A stretch of DNA of 64,000 nt from NCBI GenBank assembly GCA_017438845.1, contig JAFRUO010000012.1, positions 96,809 to 160,808 of the forward strand. Reading direction: 5' to 3'. The notes under the pieces are model-generated. The model did no database searches. It was not told the origin of the DNA and worked only from the letters and a program-made list of their open reading frames with translations. Made by a program: the position numbers and the translations under genes. The stretch comes from Clostridia bacterium. Lineage in GTDB: Bacteria; Bacillota; Clostridia; Oscillospirales; Acutalibacteraceae. Below, one piece after another: positions 35,126 through 42,358 of the stretch (position 1 is the stretch's first letter; every line of letters begins with the position of its first letter).

Positions 35126-36064
35126 ATGTCTTCAAATAATTTTAACTGGTGTTTTATCGGTGCAGGAAACACTGCAAGAAGCGTTGCTGTTGAAATGACG
35201 GCAATAAGAAGCAGAAGTCATAAAATTGTCTCCGTATACGACAGGGAAAAAATGGAGGCGACAAGCTTTGCTCTGTTTTACGGCGGACTTGTTTACGGTA
35301 CCATAGAGGAGGCAGTAAGCGCTCCCGAAGTTAATGCAGTTTATATTTCCGAAGAGGAAATTGATCTTCATTATGAAATTGCAAAAAAATGTATTTTGCT
35401 TAAAAAACCTGTTTTAATTGAAAAACCAATGACCGCCGATTATTCTCAGGCTGCGGAGCTTTACGAGCTTGCTAAGGAAAACGATGTGTATTTTTCGTCA
35501 ACAACCTGGGAGTGGTTCAAGCCGGTTTTCGCTAAAATCCGTGAGTGGATTGCCGCAGGATATATCGGCGATATAAAGAAGGTTGACATTAAATATGCGA
35601 AGCCTAACAATCCTTTAAAGCCCTTGTCAGCTAACAAAGCAGGCGCTCTTGTCAGCGTCGGAACATTTCCTATTACCTCTTGTACCAATATTTTCGGTTG
35701 CCCTTTAAGCGTCGAATGTACAAGCGAGTATGACAACGGTATTGATATCAGTGATAAGTTGATTCTTAAATATGACGGCTTTAACTGTAATATCGACATT
35801 TCCTTTAAAAACTATTCGGGTAGGGAAACTGCCACCGTTACGGGAACACAGGGTATTATTTCCGTGCCTTTGTTTCATCAGTATATCAGAGCTAAGCTTA
35901 TGTCAAACACAAAGCATGAAACAACACGTAACTTTCAAAGGAACGTTAATTCGTTTGATATTGTTGCCAATGAGATTAATCAGGGAATGAAGGTAAGTGA
36001 ATTTCTTCCGCCTGAAAATGTACTTAATGTTATTAAAATAATTAATCAGTGTAAGAATAAATAA
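35126..36064 (+). CDS. Gfo/Idh/MocA-family NAD(P)-dependent oxidoreductase
   Basis: 312 residues. The N-terminal Rossmann fold begins WCFIGAGNTARSVAVEM; VYISEEEIDLHYEIAKKCILLKKPVLIEKPMTADYSQA contains the EKP motif that binds cofactor and orients the catalytic residue. The C-terminal half is the alpha/beta substrate domain, with VDIKYAKPNNPL and GALVSVGTFPI replacing the more usual G-G-A-L-L-D-xG-xH: the conserved His at the end of that helix is not obvious. Substrates in this family range from sugars to inositols, and none can be assigned here. Located between dCMP deaminase and a zinc-ribbon gene; no sugar genes adjoin. Confidence 0.84.
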   Translation: MSSNNFNWCFIGAGNTARSVAVEMTAIRSRSHKIVSVYDREKMEATSFALFYGGLVYGTIEEAVSAPEVNAVYISEEEIDLHYEIAKKCILLKKPVLIEKPMTADYSQAAELYELAKENDVYFSSTTWEWFKPVFAKIREWIAAGYIGDIKKVDIKYAKPNNPLKPLSANKAGALVSVGTFPITSCTNIFGCPLSVECTSEYDNGIDISDKLILKYDGFNCNIDISFKNYSGRETATVTGTQGIISVPLFHQYIRAKLMSNTKHETTRNFQRNVNSFDIVANEINQGMKVSEFLPPENVLNVIKIINQCKNK

Positions 36065-36084
36065 TATTGTAAGGAGAGTTTTTT

Positions 36085-36831
36085 ATGCTTCATTCATTTA
36101 CAAGAAATTATAATGACCTTTCAAGCGAATCCGGTTTTCAGTTCGAATTCTTTTGCGATTGCTGCGGAAACGGTTATAAAAGCACGTTTGTTGAATCTAC
36201 AACATACGGACAAAGAAATAAATCCGAACGCTTCGGCAGAATGGCGTCGGGACTCGGCGGTCTTTTAGGCGGCAAAGCAAACGACCTCGGATGGGCTCTT
36301 GAAAGGGGCAGCGACTTTATCAACAGCAAATTCAGCGGAGATTCTCCTCAATGGAGAAAAGAGCAGGAAGAAGCGTTTGACAAAGCGCAGGCGGAAGTCA
36401 GAGGTCAGTTTAAGAAATGTCCTGCGTGTAACAGCTGGGTTTGTAACGACTGCTGGAATGTTGATGAAGGACTTTGCACAAATTGCGCTCCGCGTGAGGC
36501 GAGCTATGTAGCTCAGGCACGAAACAGAGCGATGCAGAGAAATATTGACGAAGCGGCGGAAACGGCAACTGTCTGGAAGGGTAATATTGAAAACAGAACT
36601 ACTGTTTGTCCTAAATGCGGTCAGCCGTCGGGAAGCGGAAAGTTCTGTAATAATTGCGGAGCTCCTCTTTCATTGAATATTTGTAAAAACTGCGGAGCCA
36701 CCGTTGCTCAGGGACTTAAATTCTGCGGCGAGTGCGGTTCACCGATGCAGGTTAGTAATAAGTGTCCTTCATGCGGTTTTGAAAATGAACCGGGAATCAA
36801 GTTCTGCGGCGAATGCGGTACTAAATTATAA
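36085..36831 (+). CDS. multi-zinc-ribbon protein of unknown function
   Basis: 248 residues. Residues 23-30 contain a first Cys pair (CDCCG); a Gly-rich stretch (RMASGLGGLLGGKANDLG) follows; then KCPACNSWVCNDCWNVDEGLCTNC (about 112-135) binds probably two zinc ions. The C-terminal 80 residues have three further double-Cys ribbons of the CPKCG ... FCNNCG type. No enzyme domain. Such proteins are common in Clostridia, and are often near regulators or surface systems; a role in protein-protein contact is inferred. The gene has GTAAGGAGAG before its start and ends at a bidirectional terminator shared with the convergent phosphatase gene. Confidence 0.8.
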   Translation: MLHSFTRNYNDLSSESGFQFEFFCDCCGNGYKSTFVESTTYGQRNKSERFGRMASGLGGLLGGKANDLGWALERGSDFINSKFSGDSPQWRKEQEEAFDKAQAEVRGQFKKCPACNSWVCNDCWNVDEGLCTNCAPREASYVAQARNRAMQRNIDEAAETATVWKGNIENRTTVCPKCGQPSGSGKFCNNCGAPLSLNICKNCGATVAQGLKFCGECGSPMQVSNKCPSCGFENEPGIKFCGECGTKL

Positions 36832-36858
36832 AAAAAGCGACTTAAAGTCGCTTTTTTT
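36831..36858. terminator. bidirectional terminator between convergent genes
   Basis: A6-GCGACT ... AGTCGC-T7, symmetrical enough for both the zinc-ribbon gene (+) and the phosphatase gene (-). Confidence 0.85.
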
Positions 36859-37579
36859 AATGCCTCTGTGATTCGTTTTCGTATGTTTCGCAAAATCTGG
36901 CGGCAAATGAAGGTTCTTCATTTCCGATATAAAGATGCGTTGTGTCGCCTAAACTGTTGCATCGGAAATAAGCCTTACCCTTAACCCGTTCCTCAGTGTA
37001 TAAAACTGTTACACTGCTCGGAGCACAGCAAAACCCGTGCAGCAGACTTACGGGAGGAATGTTCAATAAATGAGAAAGCATAATACATTCAACACCGAAA
37101 TGACAGAAAAACATCAGCGTATCCTCGTTCGACTTTTCCGCATCATAAATATAACCGTTTCTTTTATATCCGTTCAGCTGCAGAATTTCGTCTAAGCCAT
37201 CCGTTACTCTTTTATATTCTTCAATAACCTTACCCGACTTTATAAGGGGATTATCCTGCCAGCCGCTTAATTCAAACAAATCTCTGTTACTGTCGAGAAA
37301 TTCGGGATATAAATCCCACATATAACTCTCTGTGCCGTCTTGAAAATATACGGGAGCAAGAAATTCACGCAGCCAATCTTTAGTCTGTGCAGTTTGTCCC
37401 GTAAGGTCAAGATAATACTTTGCAGTAAGCTGTGCTCTGCCGAGAGGGGAAACATATATTTCCTTAGGGTCTTCCTCTAAAAGCTTTTTAGAAAGCAGTT
37501 CGGCTTCACGCTTGCCCTTATCGGTTAAGCCGTCAATTGAATAATCGGGATCAGCATGTCTTATAATCATTATTTTCAT
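36857..37579 (-). CDS. histidine phosphatase superfamily protein
   Basis: About 240 residues. MKIMIIRHADPDYSIDGLTDKGKREAELL has the catalytic RHA(D/E) with the phosphorylated His; YVSPLGRAQLTAKYY is the second Arg site and FFCHFGVECIMLSHLL carries the second conserved His. The central WLREFLAPVYFQDG region may shape a specific substrate pocket. Function could be a phosphoglycerate-mutase-like or small-molecule phosphatase. The ATG at 37579 with AGGTGA upstream is preferred to the GTG at 37588, which would overlap that ribosome site. Transcribed alone. Confidence 0.87.
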   Translation of the reverse strand: MKIMIIRHADPDYSIDGLTDKGKREAELLSKKLLEEDPKEIYVSPLGRAQLTAKYYLDLTGQTAQTKDWLREFLAPVYFQDGTESYMWDLYPEFLDSNRDLFELSGWQDNPLIKSGKVIEEYKRVTDGLDEILQLNGYKRNGYIYDAEKSNEDTLMFFCHFGVECIMLSHLLNIPPVSLLHGFCCAPSSVTVLYTEERVKGKAYFRCNSLGDTTHLYIGNEEPSFAARFCETYENESQRH

Positions 37580-37707
37580 AATTATCACCTGTGCTTTATT
37601 CTATAATCTGCGAACAAAAAAATCAAGCAAATTCCTTTATTTACTAATTATTATTAATAAAATAATTCTTTTAGCTTTGTTTATAATGCCTAAAATTTTT
37701 GCAGCGC

Positions 37708-37736
37708 TTGAATATTGATTTCCTATATGATATAAT
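37708..37736 (+). promoter_or_regulatory. predicted sigma-A promoter for the GPH symporter gene
   Basis: TTGAAT (37708-37713), 17-base spacer, TATAAT (37731-37736). A short GTGTGTA ... TTACAC inverted repeat lies just downstream (37754-37770) and could be an operator. Confidence 0.6.
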
Positions 37737-37787
37737 TTTTTTAAAATAAAAAAGTGTGTATTTTTTACACCGAAAAGGAAGGTTAAG

Positions 37788-39644
37788 ATGAGCAAAAAAA
37801 CAGCGGCTGCGGCTAATGCCATAGCCCACAACACCTACACGAAAAAAGAACTTGCCGGTTATCTGACAGGTCTTGCAGGTCAGAATATCATCTACAACAT
37901 CATTGCAACGGGACTTGCGTTCTATTTCCAGAGCGTTATTTTCCTGCCCGCAATTGCCTGTTCGTTGATTTTCGCCCTTGCAAGAGTCTGGGACGCAATC
38001 AATGACCCGATGATGGGTACTATTGTTGATAGGACAAGAACTAAATGGGGTAAATGTAAGCCCTATCTTATGTTTGTTCCGGCAGTAATTCTCGTTACTA
38101 CTATACTTCCGTTTATTAACGGCATGTATGCTGAGCCCAACGAGCTCCACGAGGTTAAACTTGCTCCTCAGGACGCTTATGTTGAGTATGTTGAAAGCGA
38201 CCTTACCAAGGAGCTTGAGTATGACGGCGTTAAGTATCTGTTCGTTCCCGTAAGAGGAACCTGGGAGCTTGAAAAGGGTGCAAACGGCAAAACCCTTCTT
38301 GATGCCGACGGCAACATTGTTAAGAATGAAGTAATGATATATACGGCAGATGACAAGGCTCCCGTTACGGACGATGCGCTTGCCGAAACTATTCTTCAGG
38401 AGTTCCAGAGCGAGCTTGGCTTTGTTAAAAAGACAGGAAGCAAGGCTGCTATTATTATTGCTTGGGCGGCTATTTCCTATGTTCTTTGGGGCATGACTTA
38501 TACCGTCGGAGATATTCCGCTTTGGGGCGTAACCTCACTTATGACAGAGGATCAGAACGACCGTGCAAAGGCACTTACTCTCGCCAGAGCTGTTGCTAAC
38601 GTCGGTATGATAGGTACTCTGTTTACTATGATCGCACCCGCATTCCAGGGAATATTCAAGGCAAGGGGTATGGATGACGCACATTCGCTTCGTGCCGCTT
38701 ACATACTGCTCGCAGTTGTAATGACGCTGTTCGCTTCAATTCTCTTTGAATTTGCAGGTCTTTCGGTTAAAGAAAGAGTTTCTTCAAAGAATGAAAAAAC
38801 CTATACTATCAGGGAAAACTTTAAAATCATGTTCGGCAACAAGCCCTTCCGTCAGATTCTTATCTCGGGCATCCTCAGAAGCCCCATTCAGCTTCTCGGT
38901 ATCGTTGCCATGACATTGATTATGTATTATTTCTTTAACAACGATATCGGCGCAACTCTTTCGGGCGATAACGTTATTGGTCTTCTTCTTAAAATCGCCA
39001 TTCTCGTTGTCGGATTGTTCGGCGGTATGATCGGCTTCCCGCTCTTTGTTCCGAAGCTTATACAGAAGTTTGAGAAGAGCAAGCTTTATAATTTCTTTAC
39101 TCTTGTCGGAGCAATTCCCTTTGCGCTTATATTTGTTTTCTATATGCTTTATCACAGAGGAACAGCAGAAGGACTTGTTACCTGGTTCGGTATGATAGTA
39201 ATGAGCATTCTGTTCTTTATGGCAGGCGCTTCAATGGGCTCACTTAACGTTCTTCAGTCAGTTATGATTGCAGACTGCGTTGACTATGAGGAGTACAACA
39301 ACGGAATCCGTCCCGACGGCGTATTCTTCTCCGGTCAGTCCTTTATCACAAAGCTTTCCGCAGGTATCGCTTCTCTTATTTCCGGTGCGGTTTATGCAGT
39401 CGTAGGCTTCTCCGATAAGAATATTGCGCTTCTTAATAACGCGCTTATCAACGGCGATAACTTTAAAACCTACAATGACGGTAAATTCGCAGCTGCGATA
39501 TTCTTCCTTGTCGCAATTCCGCCTGCGATCGGTATGGCTCTTGCCGCAATTCCGACCTTCAAGTATGCGCTCTCCGATAAGGAGCACACAAGAATCCTTG
39601 AAGAGCTTGTTGAAAAGCGTGCAGCAGATGAAAAGGCTGAATAA
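37788..39644 (+). CDS. glycoside-pentoside-hexuronide (GPH):cation symporter with large insertion
   Basis: 618 residues against 450-500 for usual GPH/MelB-type transporters. N-terminal features are canonical: ELAGYLTGLAGQNIIYNI, then ARVWDAINDPMMGTIVDRTRTKWGKCKPYL, the family signature with the cation-site Asp residues. The extra length is a hydrophilic segment of roughly 115 residues at about 112-228 (starts MYAEPNELHEVK, acidic, with VEYVESDLTKELEYDGVKYLFVPVRG), placed after the third helix and so probably outside the cell. The remaining helices and C-terminus are normal (DCVDYEEYNNGIRPDGVFFSGQSF). Adjacent alpha-galactosidase and alpha-mannosidase genes suggest an alpha-linked oligosaccharide as cargo. 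Confidence 0.87.
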   Translation: MSKKTAAAANAIAHNTYTKKELAGYLTGLAGQNIIYNIIATGLAFYFQSVIFLPAIACSLIFALARVWDAINDPMMGTIVDRTRTKWGKCKPYLMFVPAVILVTTILPFINGMYAEPNELHEVKLAPQDAYVEYVESDLTKELEYDGVKYLFVPVRGTWELEKGANGKTLLDADGNIVKNEVMIYTADDKAPVTDDALAETILQEFQSELGFVKKTGSKAAIIIAWAAISYVLWGMTYTVGDIPLWGVTSLMTEDQNDRAKALTLARAVANVGMIGTLFTMIAPAFQGIFKARGMDDAHSLRAAYILLAVVMTLFASILFEFAGLSVKERVSSKNEKTYTIRENFKIMFGNKPFRQILISGILRSPIQLLGIVAMTLIMYYFFNNDIGATLSGDNVIGLLLKIAILVVGLFGGMIGFPLFVPKLIQKFEKSKLYNFFTLVGAIPFALIFVFYMLYHRGTAEGLVTWFGMIVMSILFFMAGASMGSLNVLQSVMIADCVDYEEYNNGIRPDGVFFSGQSFITKLSAGIASLISGAVYAVVGFSDKNIALLNNALINGDNFKTYNDGKFAAAIFFLVAIPPAIGMALAAIPTFKYALSDKEHTRILEELVEKRAADEKAE

Positions 39645-39667
39645 TTAAACTCGGTATAGTTACATTA

Positions 39668-39700
39668 TAATCCTCGGATTAATTTCCGGGGATTATTTTT
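39668..39700 (+). terminator. intrinsic terminator after symporter gene
   Basis: TAATCCTCGG (39668-39677) pairs with CCGGGGATTA (39686-39695), one G-U, followed by T5. Confidence 0.85.
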
Positions 39701-39706
39701 GCTTTG

Positions 39707-39734
39707 TTGACAAAAGCCAAATTTTGTGTATAAT
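39707..39734 (+). promoter_or_regulatory. predicted sigma-A promoter of tRNA-Leu
   Basis: TTGACA (39707-39712) and TATAAT (39729-39734) with a 16-base spacer: near-consensus, as usual for tRNA genes. Confidence 0.8.
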
Positions 39735-39769
39735 ATTCATTGTTGTAAATACATAATTATTTATGATTT

Positions 39770-39856
39770 GCCGGTGTGATGGAATTGGCAGACGTGCTGG
39801 ACTCAAAATCCAGTGGTGGCGACACCGTACCGGTTCGACCCCGGTCACCGGCACCA
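39770..39856 (+). tRNA. tRNA-Leu (anticodon CAA)
   Basis: Acceptor GCCGGTG pairs with CACCGGC; anticodon stem CTGGA/TCCAG encloses CTCAAAA, giving CAA for UUG codons; long variable arm; T-loop GGTTCGACC; discriminator A and encoded CCA. The last 22 bases are duplicated at 40003-40024. Confidence 0.96.
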
Positions 39857-39859
39857 GAT

Positions 39860-39899
39860 AAAGCTTTGGTACTATGTCGTATCAAAGCTTTGTTTTTTT
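39860..39899 (+). terminator. terminator of tRNA-Leu
   Basis: 13-bp stem AAAGCTTTGGTAC / GTATCAAAGCTTT with a 6-base loop, then G and T7. Confidence 0.9.
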
Positions 39900-39909
39900 A
39901 TTATATAAC

Positions 39910-40024
39910 GGTCGAACCGAGTGTCCATCCTTTGCGGTTCGCCAACGGCGGAGCAAAGGGGACATATAATTGTTGCCTGCGACAGCAAGCGAAGCGTGGC
40001 TGTCGACCCCGGTCACCGGCACCA
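39910..40024 (+). repeat. tRNA-tail-associated structured repeat downstream of tRNA-Leu
   Basis: Begins with an inverted copy of the tRNA T-arm (39910-39919 against 39831-39840) and ends with a 22-base exact direct copy of the tRNA 3' end including CCA (40003-40024 against 39835-39856). Between lie hairpin TGTCC-AT-CCTTTGC / GCAAAGG-GGACA, the block GGACATATAAT (39960-39970) and hairpin CGACAGC / GCTGTCG. The layout matches the element after tRNA-Ser (10740-10835). A second terminator follows. No protein-coding signal. Confidence 0.65.
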
Positions 40025-40026
40025 AG

Positions 40027-40059
40027 AAAGACCGAGAAGTTTTTGCTTCCCGGTCTTTT
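40027..40059 (+). terminator. second terminator after the tRNA-Leu tail copy
   Basis: AAAGACCG-A-GAAG, TTTTTG loop, CTTC-C-CGGTCTTT, then T. Its flanks could also serve the convergent minus-strand gene ending at 40069. Confidence 0.8.
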
Positions 40060-40068
40060 AATATTTTT

Positions 40069-40476
40069 TTATTTGCCTAACAAATAAAAGACGTTATAAA
40101 AGAATATAAAACAGAAGAAAAACACTGACATAATTCGTATACTCGATAGAGAGGCAAATATAATTGATATTATTTTCAGAACGCTTTTTAGCTTCGTTTT
40201 TCCGCTTTTAGTCGGTGTGTTATAACTTATGTCCGTTTTAATCAGCTTGAATAACGAAACAAAAATTAAAACTTCCGAAAGCACAAATATAAATAACAGC
40301 ACAGTAAAATAAGCAATATGCTTTAACGTGTCCTCGTCCGAAATATATCCTCCCTCGGTAGTGGTAAAGGATATGAAGCCGAAGGTGAAGGTTTCCGATA
40401 GCAGCATTATAAAAGTAAACACAGACACGAAATATGATATGTAATTTACTATAATAGTTTTAAAGCCTTTATCCAT
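40069..40476 (-). CDS. small integral membrane protein of unknown function
   Basis: 135 residues with three to four hydrophobic helices (about 10-35, 55-80, 100-130). No domain recognised. Between helices 2 and 3 a polar stretch (KTDISYNTPTKSGKTKLK) is probably cytosolic. The ATG at 40476 has AAGGTGA 5 bases upstream on the minus strand, which supports translation. It is isolated between the tRNA-Leu region and the alpha-galactosidase gene and shares no obvious operon. Base composition is more AT-rich than its neighbours, as usual for membrane proteins. Confidence 0.65.
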   Translation of the reverse strand: MDKGFKTIIVNYISYFVSVFTFIMLLSETFTFGFISFTTTEGGYISDEDTLKHIAYFTVLLFIFVLSEVLIFVSLFKLIKTDISYNTPTKSGKTKLKSVLKIISIIFASLSSIRIMSVFFFCFIFFYNVFYLLGK

Positions 40477-40558
40477 TAAATCACCTTATACATTGTAACA
40501 CAAAAACTATATTAATAGTAAAAAAAGCACAAATGCAGAAATAATGCTGCTAAAAGCA

Positions 40559-40595
40559 AAAAAAGAGCCCGACTTAAAGTCAAGCTCTTATTTTT
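40559..40595 (-). terminator. intrinsic terminator of the GH36 gene
   Basis: On the minus strand GAGCTTGAC, TTTAA, GTCGGGCTC (40565-40587) followed by a T run. Confidence 0.88.
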
Positions 40596-40597
40596 TA

Positions 40598-42241
40598 TTA
40601 AAGAATAACGCCGTGCTGGAGATCAAACCTGAAGCTTTTAAACTCGCCGTTGATAGTGTAATCAATGTCAAGCACTCTTCTGTTATCGGGCATAAACTCT
40701 GCTCTGATTATCTCAATGTCATCCTTCTTAAATACCTCAAGGAGCTTATCCATTTGCTCCTCTCTGTAATCACCGACATTGTCCGAGGTAAACAGAACGC
40801 TTCCGAAGAGCTTATTGACCGTTGCAATAATGCATCTTTGTTCAAAGTTCATATGCATATTATTCTCACGAAGAAGGAATACGTCAGGGTCGTTGAGGAA
40901 GGCTCTTCCGTCAAGCTGACGGCGGAAGGTTGAGTTGCCGAGAGTATTGATTGTGGAAACAAATTCTCTGTGGCTGAAAGTAGGCTTATTCCAGCGAAGG
41001 TCCATGTCAGCACCGATTCTGCAATAATCAACCTTACCGAAGGCGGGCATAAGCGGAACACCGCAACCGAGGATTTTCTTGTCGCCGACGCATTCACGCA
41101 GGAAGTCCATAGCTTCACACATAAGCTGACCTCTTGTCTTATTATGATAGGGGATAATTGCCGCAGCATAAAGGAAGTCGAGCTTAACAAGGTCAAAACC
41201 CCAGTCGTTGAGCACAACGTCAAAGAAGTTTCTGATGTATTCCCTTACCTCAGGGTTTTCAATATCCAGAGCCGCAAAGCCGCCCCAGTTAGGACCTGCC
41301 TGAACAAGTCTGCCGTTAGGGTGCTTAATAAACCAATCTCTGTGCTCACGCAAAATCTTTGAAGTGAACTGCGCGCCGAAGGGTGCAAGCCAAAGACCTG
41401 CAAGCATTTTCTTTTCATGAATTTTGTTAACAGCCGCCTTCATACCGTGGGGGAACTTACTTGCGTCAATTGAAAGCCAGTCACCCGTAGCGGTCTGGAA
41501 ACCGTCATCTATCTGGAAAATATCAATGTCAGCCTGAACCTGAGAAAGAGCCTCAAGGTCGTCGTTGACAATCTTTTCGTTAATGTGCGGATAATAGTTA
41601 TACCATGTTGTATAACCGTTCATCGGCTTTGCATCAGGCTTTTTAACGCCGAGTACGTCAAACCATTTATCAAAAACCTCGTCCTCGGTACCGCTGAAAT
41701 GAGCGACATTCATGATTTCGTATTCATCGTAAATAATAATGCCGCCGAGGTCCTTTTTAAAACGAAGCTCGTCAAGTCTTGTCTTTGTTTTGAAAACGGT
41801 GTAGCCGGTTCTCTCGTTAAGAGACGCAAAAAGGTCAAAATGCTCGCCGTTGCGGACATACATATACGAGAAGCCGAGGAACTCGCCGGGATTGGAGTCG
41901 TTGTCGACAAAATTGTATGCGCCCGAAGCTCCGAGCAGGGTATGCCTGTAAATATGAGTCATCAGACCTGTTGTATGCGGCGGAATTTCGTCAACGAACA
42001 TTTCGCGGCAGTCTGTCCAAGACTGATAGCCGTTGAGGAAAATTCTGTCATCGTCAGAGAAAACATAGGGTAACGAAAGCGACAGGTAAAGGATTTCTAC
42101 CGGTACCTTAGGTATCAGCTTCATTACGATATGGTTCTGAAATGCCTGATAATCAATTTTGAAATGGTCGGTTTCAAAATCATGCGTGGTATAATGTTTG
42201 CCGTTAGCTCTGTATTCAAGATGCATCGAAAATTTTTCCAT
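40598..42241 (-). CDS. alpha-galactosidase-like glycoside hydrolase (GH36/clan GH-D)
   Basis: 547 residues. The first 190 residues form the beta-sandwich domain (FLNGYQSWTDCRE is typical); the TIM barrel begins at GYTTWYNYYPHINEK, with DIFQIDDGFQTATGDWL, GLWLAPFGAQFTSK and the nucleophile Asp in FDLVKLDFLYAAA. The acid/base Asp is in RIGADMDLRW. It lacks a signal peptide, so it would act on sugars brought in by a transporter such as the GPH symporter 1 kb upstream. ATG 42241 with GGAGG is used; the TTG at 42253 overlaps that site. Shorter than the 700-residue classic GH36 proteins, so substrate range should be taken cautiously. Confidence 0.88.
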   Translation of the reverse strand: MEKFSMHLEYRANGKHYTTHDFETDHFKIDYQAFQNHIVMKLIPKVPVEILYLSLSLPYVFSDDDRIFLNGYQSWTDCREMFVDEIPPHTTGLMTHIYRHTLLGASGAYNFVDNDSNPGEFLGFSYMYVRNGEHFDLFASLNERTGYTVFKTKTRLDELRFKKDLGGIIIYDEYEIMNVAHFSGTEDEVFDKWFDVLGVKKPDAKPMNGYTTWYNYYPHINEKIVNDDLEALSQVQADIDIFQIDDGFQTATGDWLSIDASKFPHGMKAAVNKIHEKKMLAGLWLAPFGAQFTSKILREHRDWFIKHPNGRLVQAGPNWGGFAALDIENPEVREYIRNFFDVVLNDWGFDLVKLDFLYAAAIIPYHNKTRGQLMCEAMDFLRECVGDKKILGCGVPLMPAFGKVDYCRIGADMDLRWNKPTFSHREFVSTINTLGNSTFRRQLDGRAFLNDPDVFLLRENNMHMNFEQRCIIATVNKLFGSVLFTSDNVGDYREEQMDKLLEVFKKDDIEIIRAEFMPDNRRVLDIDYTINGEFKSFRFDLQHGVIL

Positions 42242-42311
42242 AATATCCTCCAAATCTTTTTTTATATTATAACATATATTTTCATTTTTTCCACTATTAT
42301 TTATCTTTTAT

Positions 42312-42340
42312 TTGACTGTAAATATCTATTATGATAAAAT
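42312..42340 (+). promoter_or_regulatory. predicted sigma-A promoter for the phosphohexomutase gene
   Basis: TTGACT (42312-42317), 17-base spacer, TAAAAT (42335-42340), 19 bases before the gene. Confidence 0.6.
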
Positions 42341-42358
42341 CTTTTCGGAGATGGTTTT

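Noticed and set aside
41585..42073. 162-codon plus-strand frame inside the GH36 gene
   Set aside because: Fully overlaps conserved catalytic sequence on the minus strand and has no recognisable protein features.
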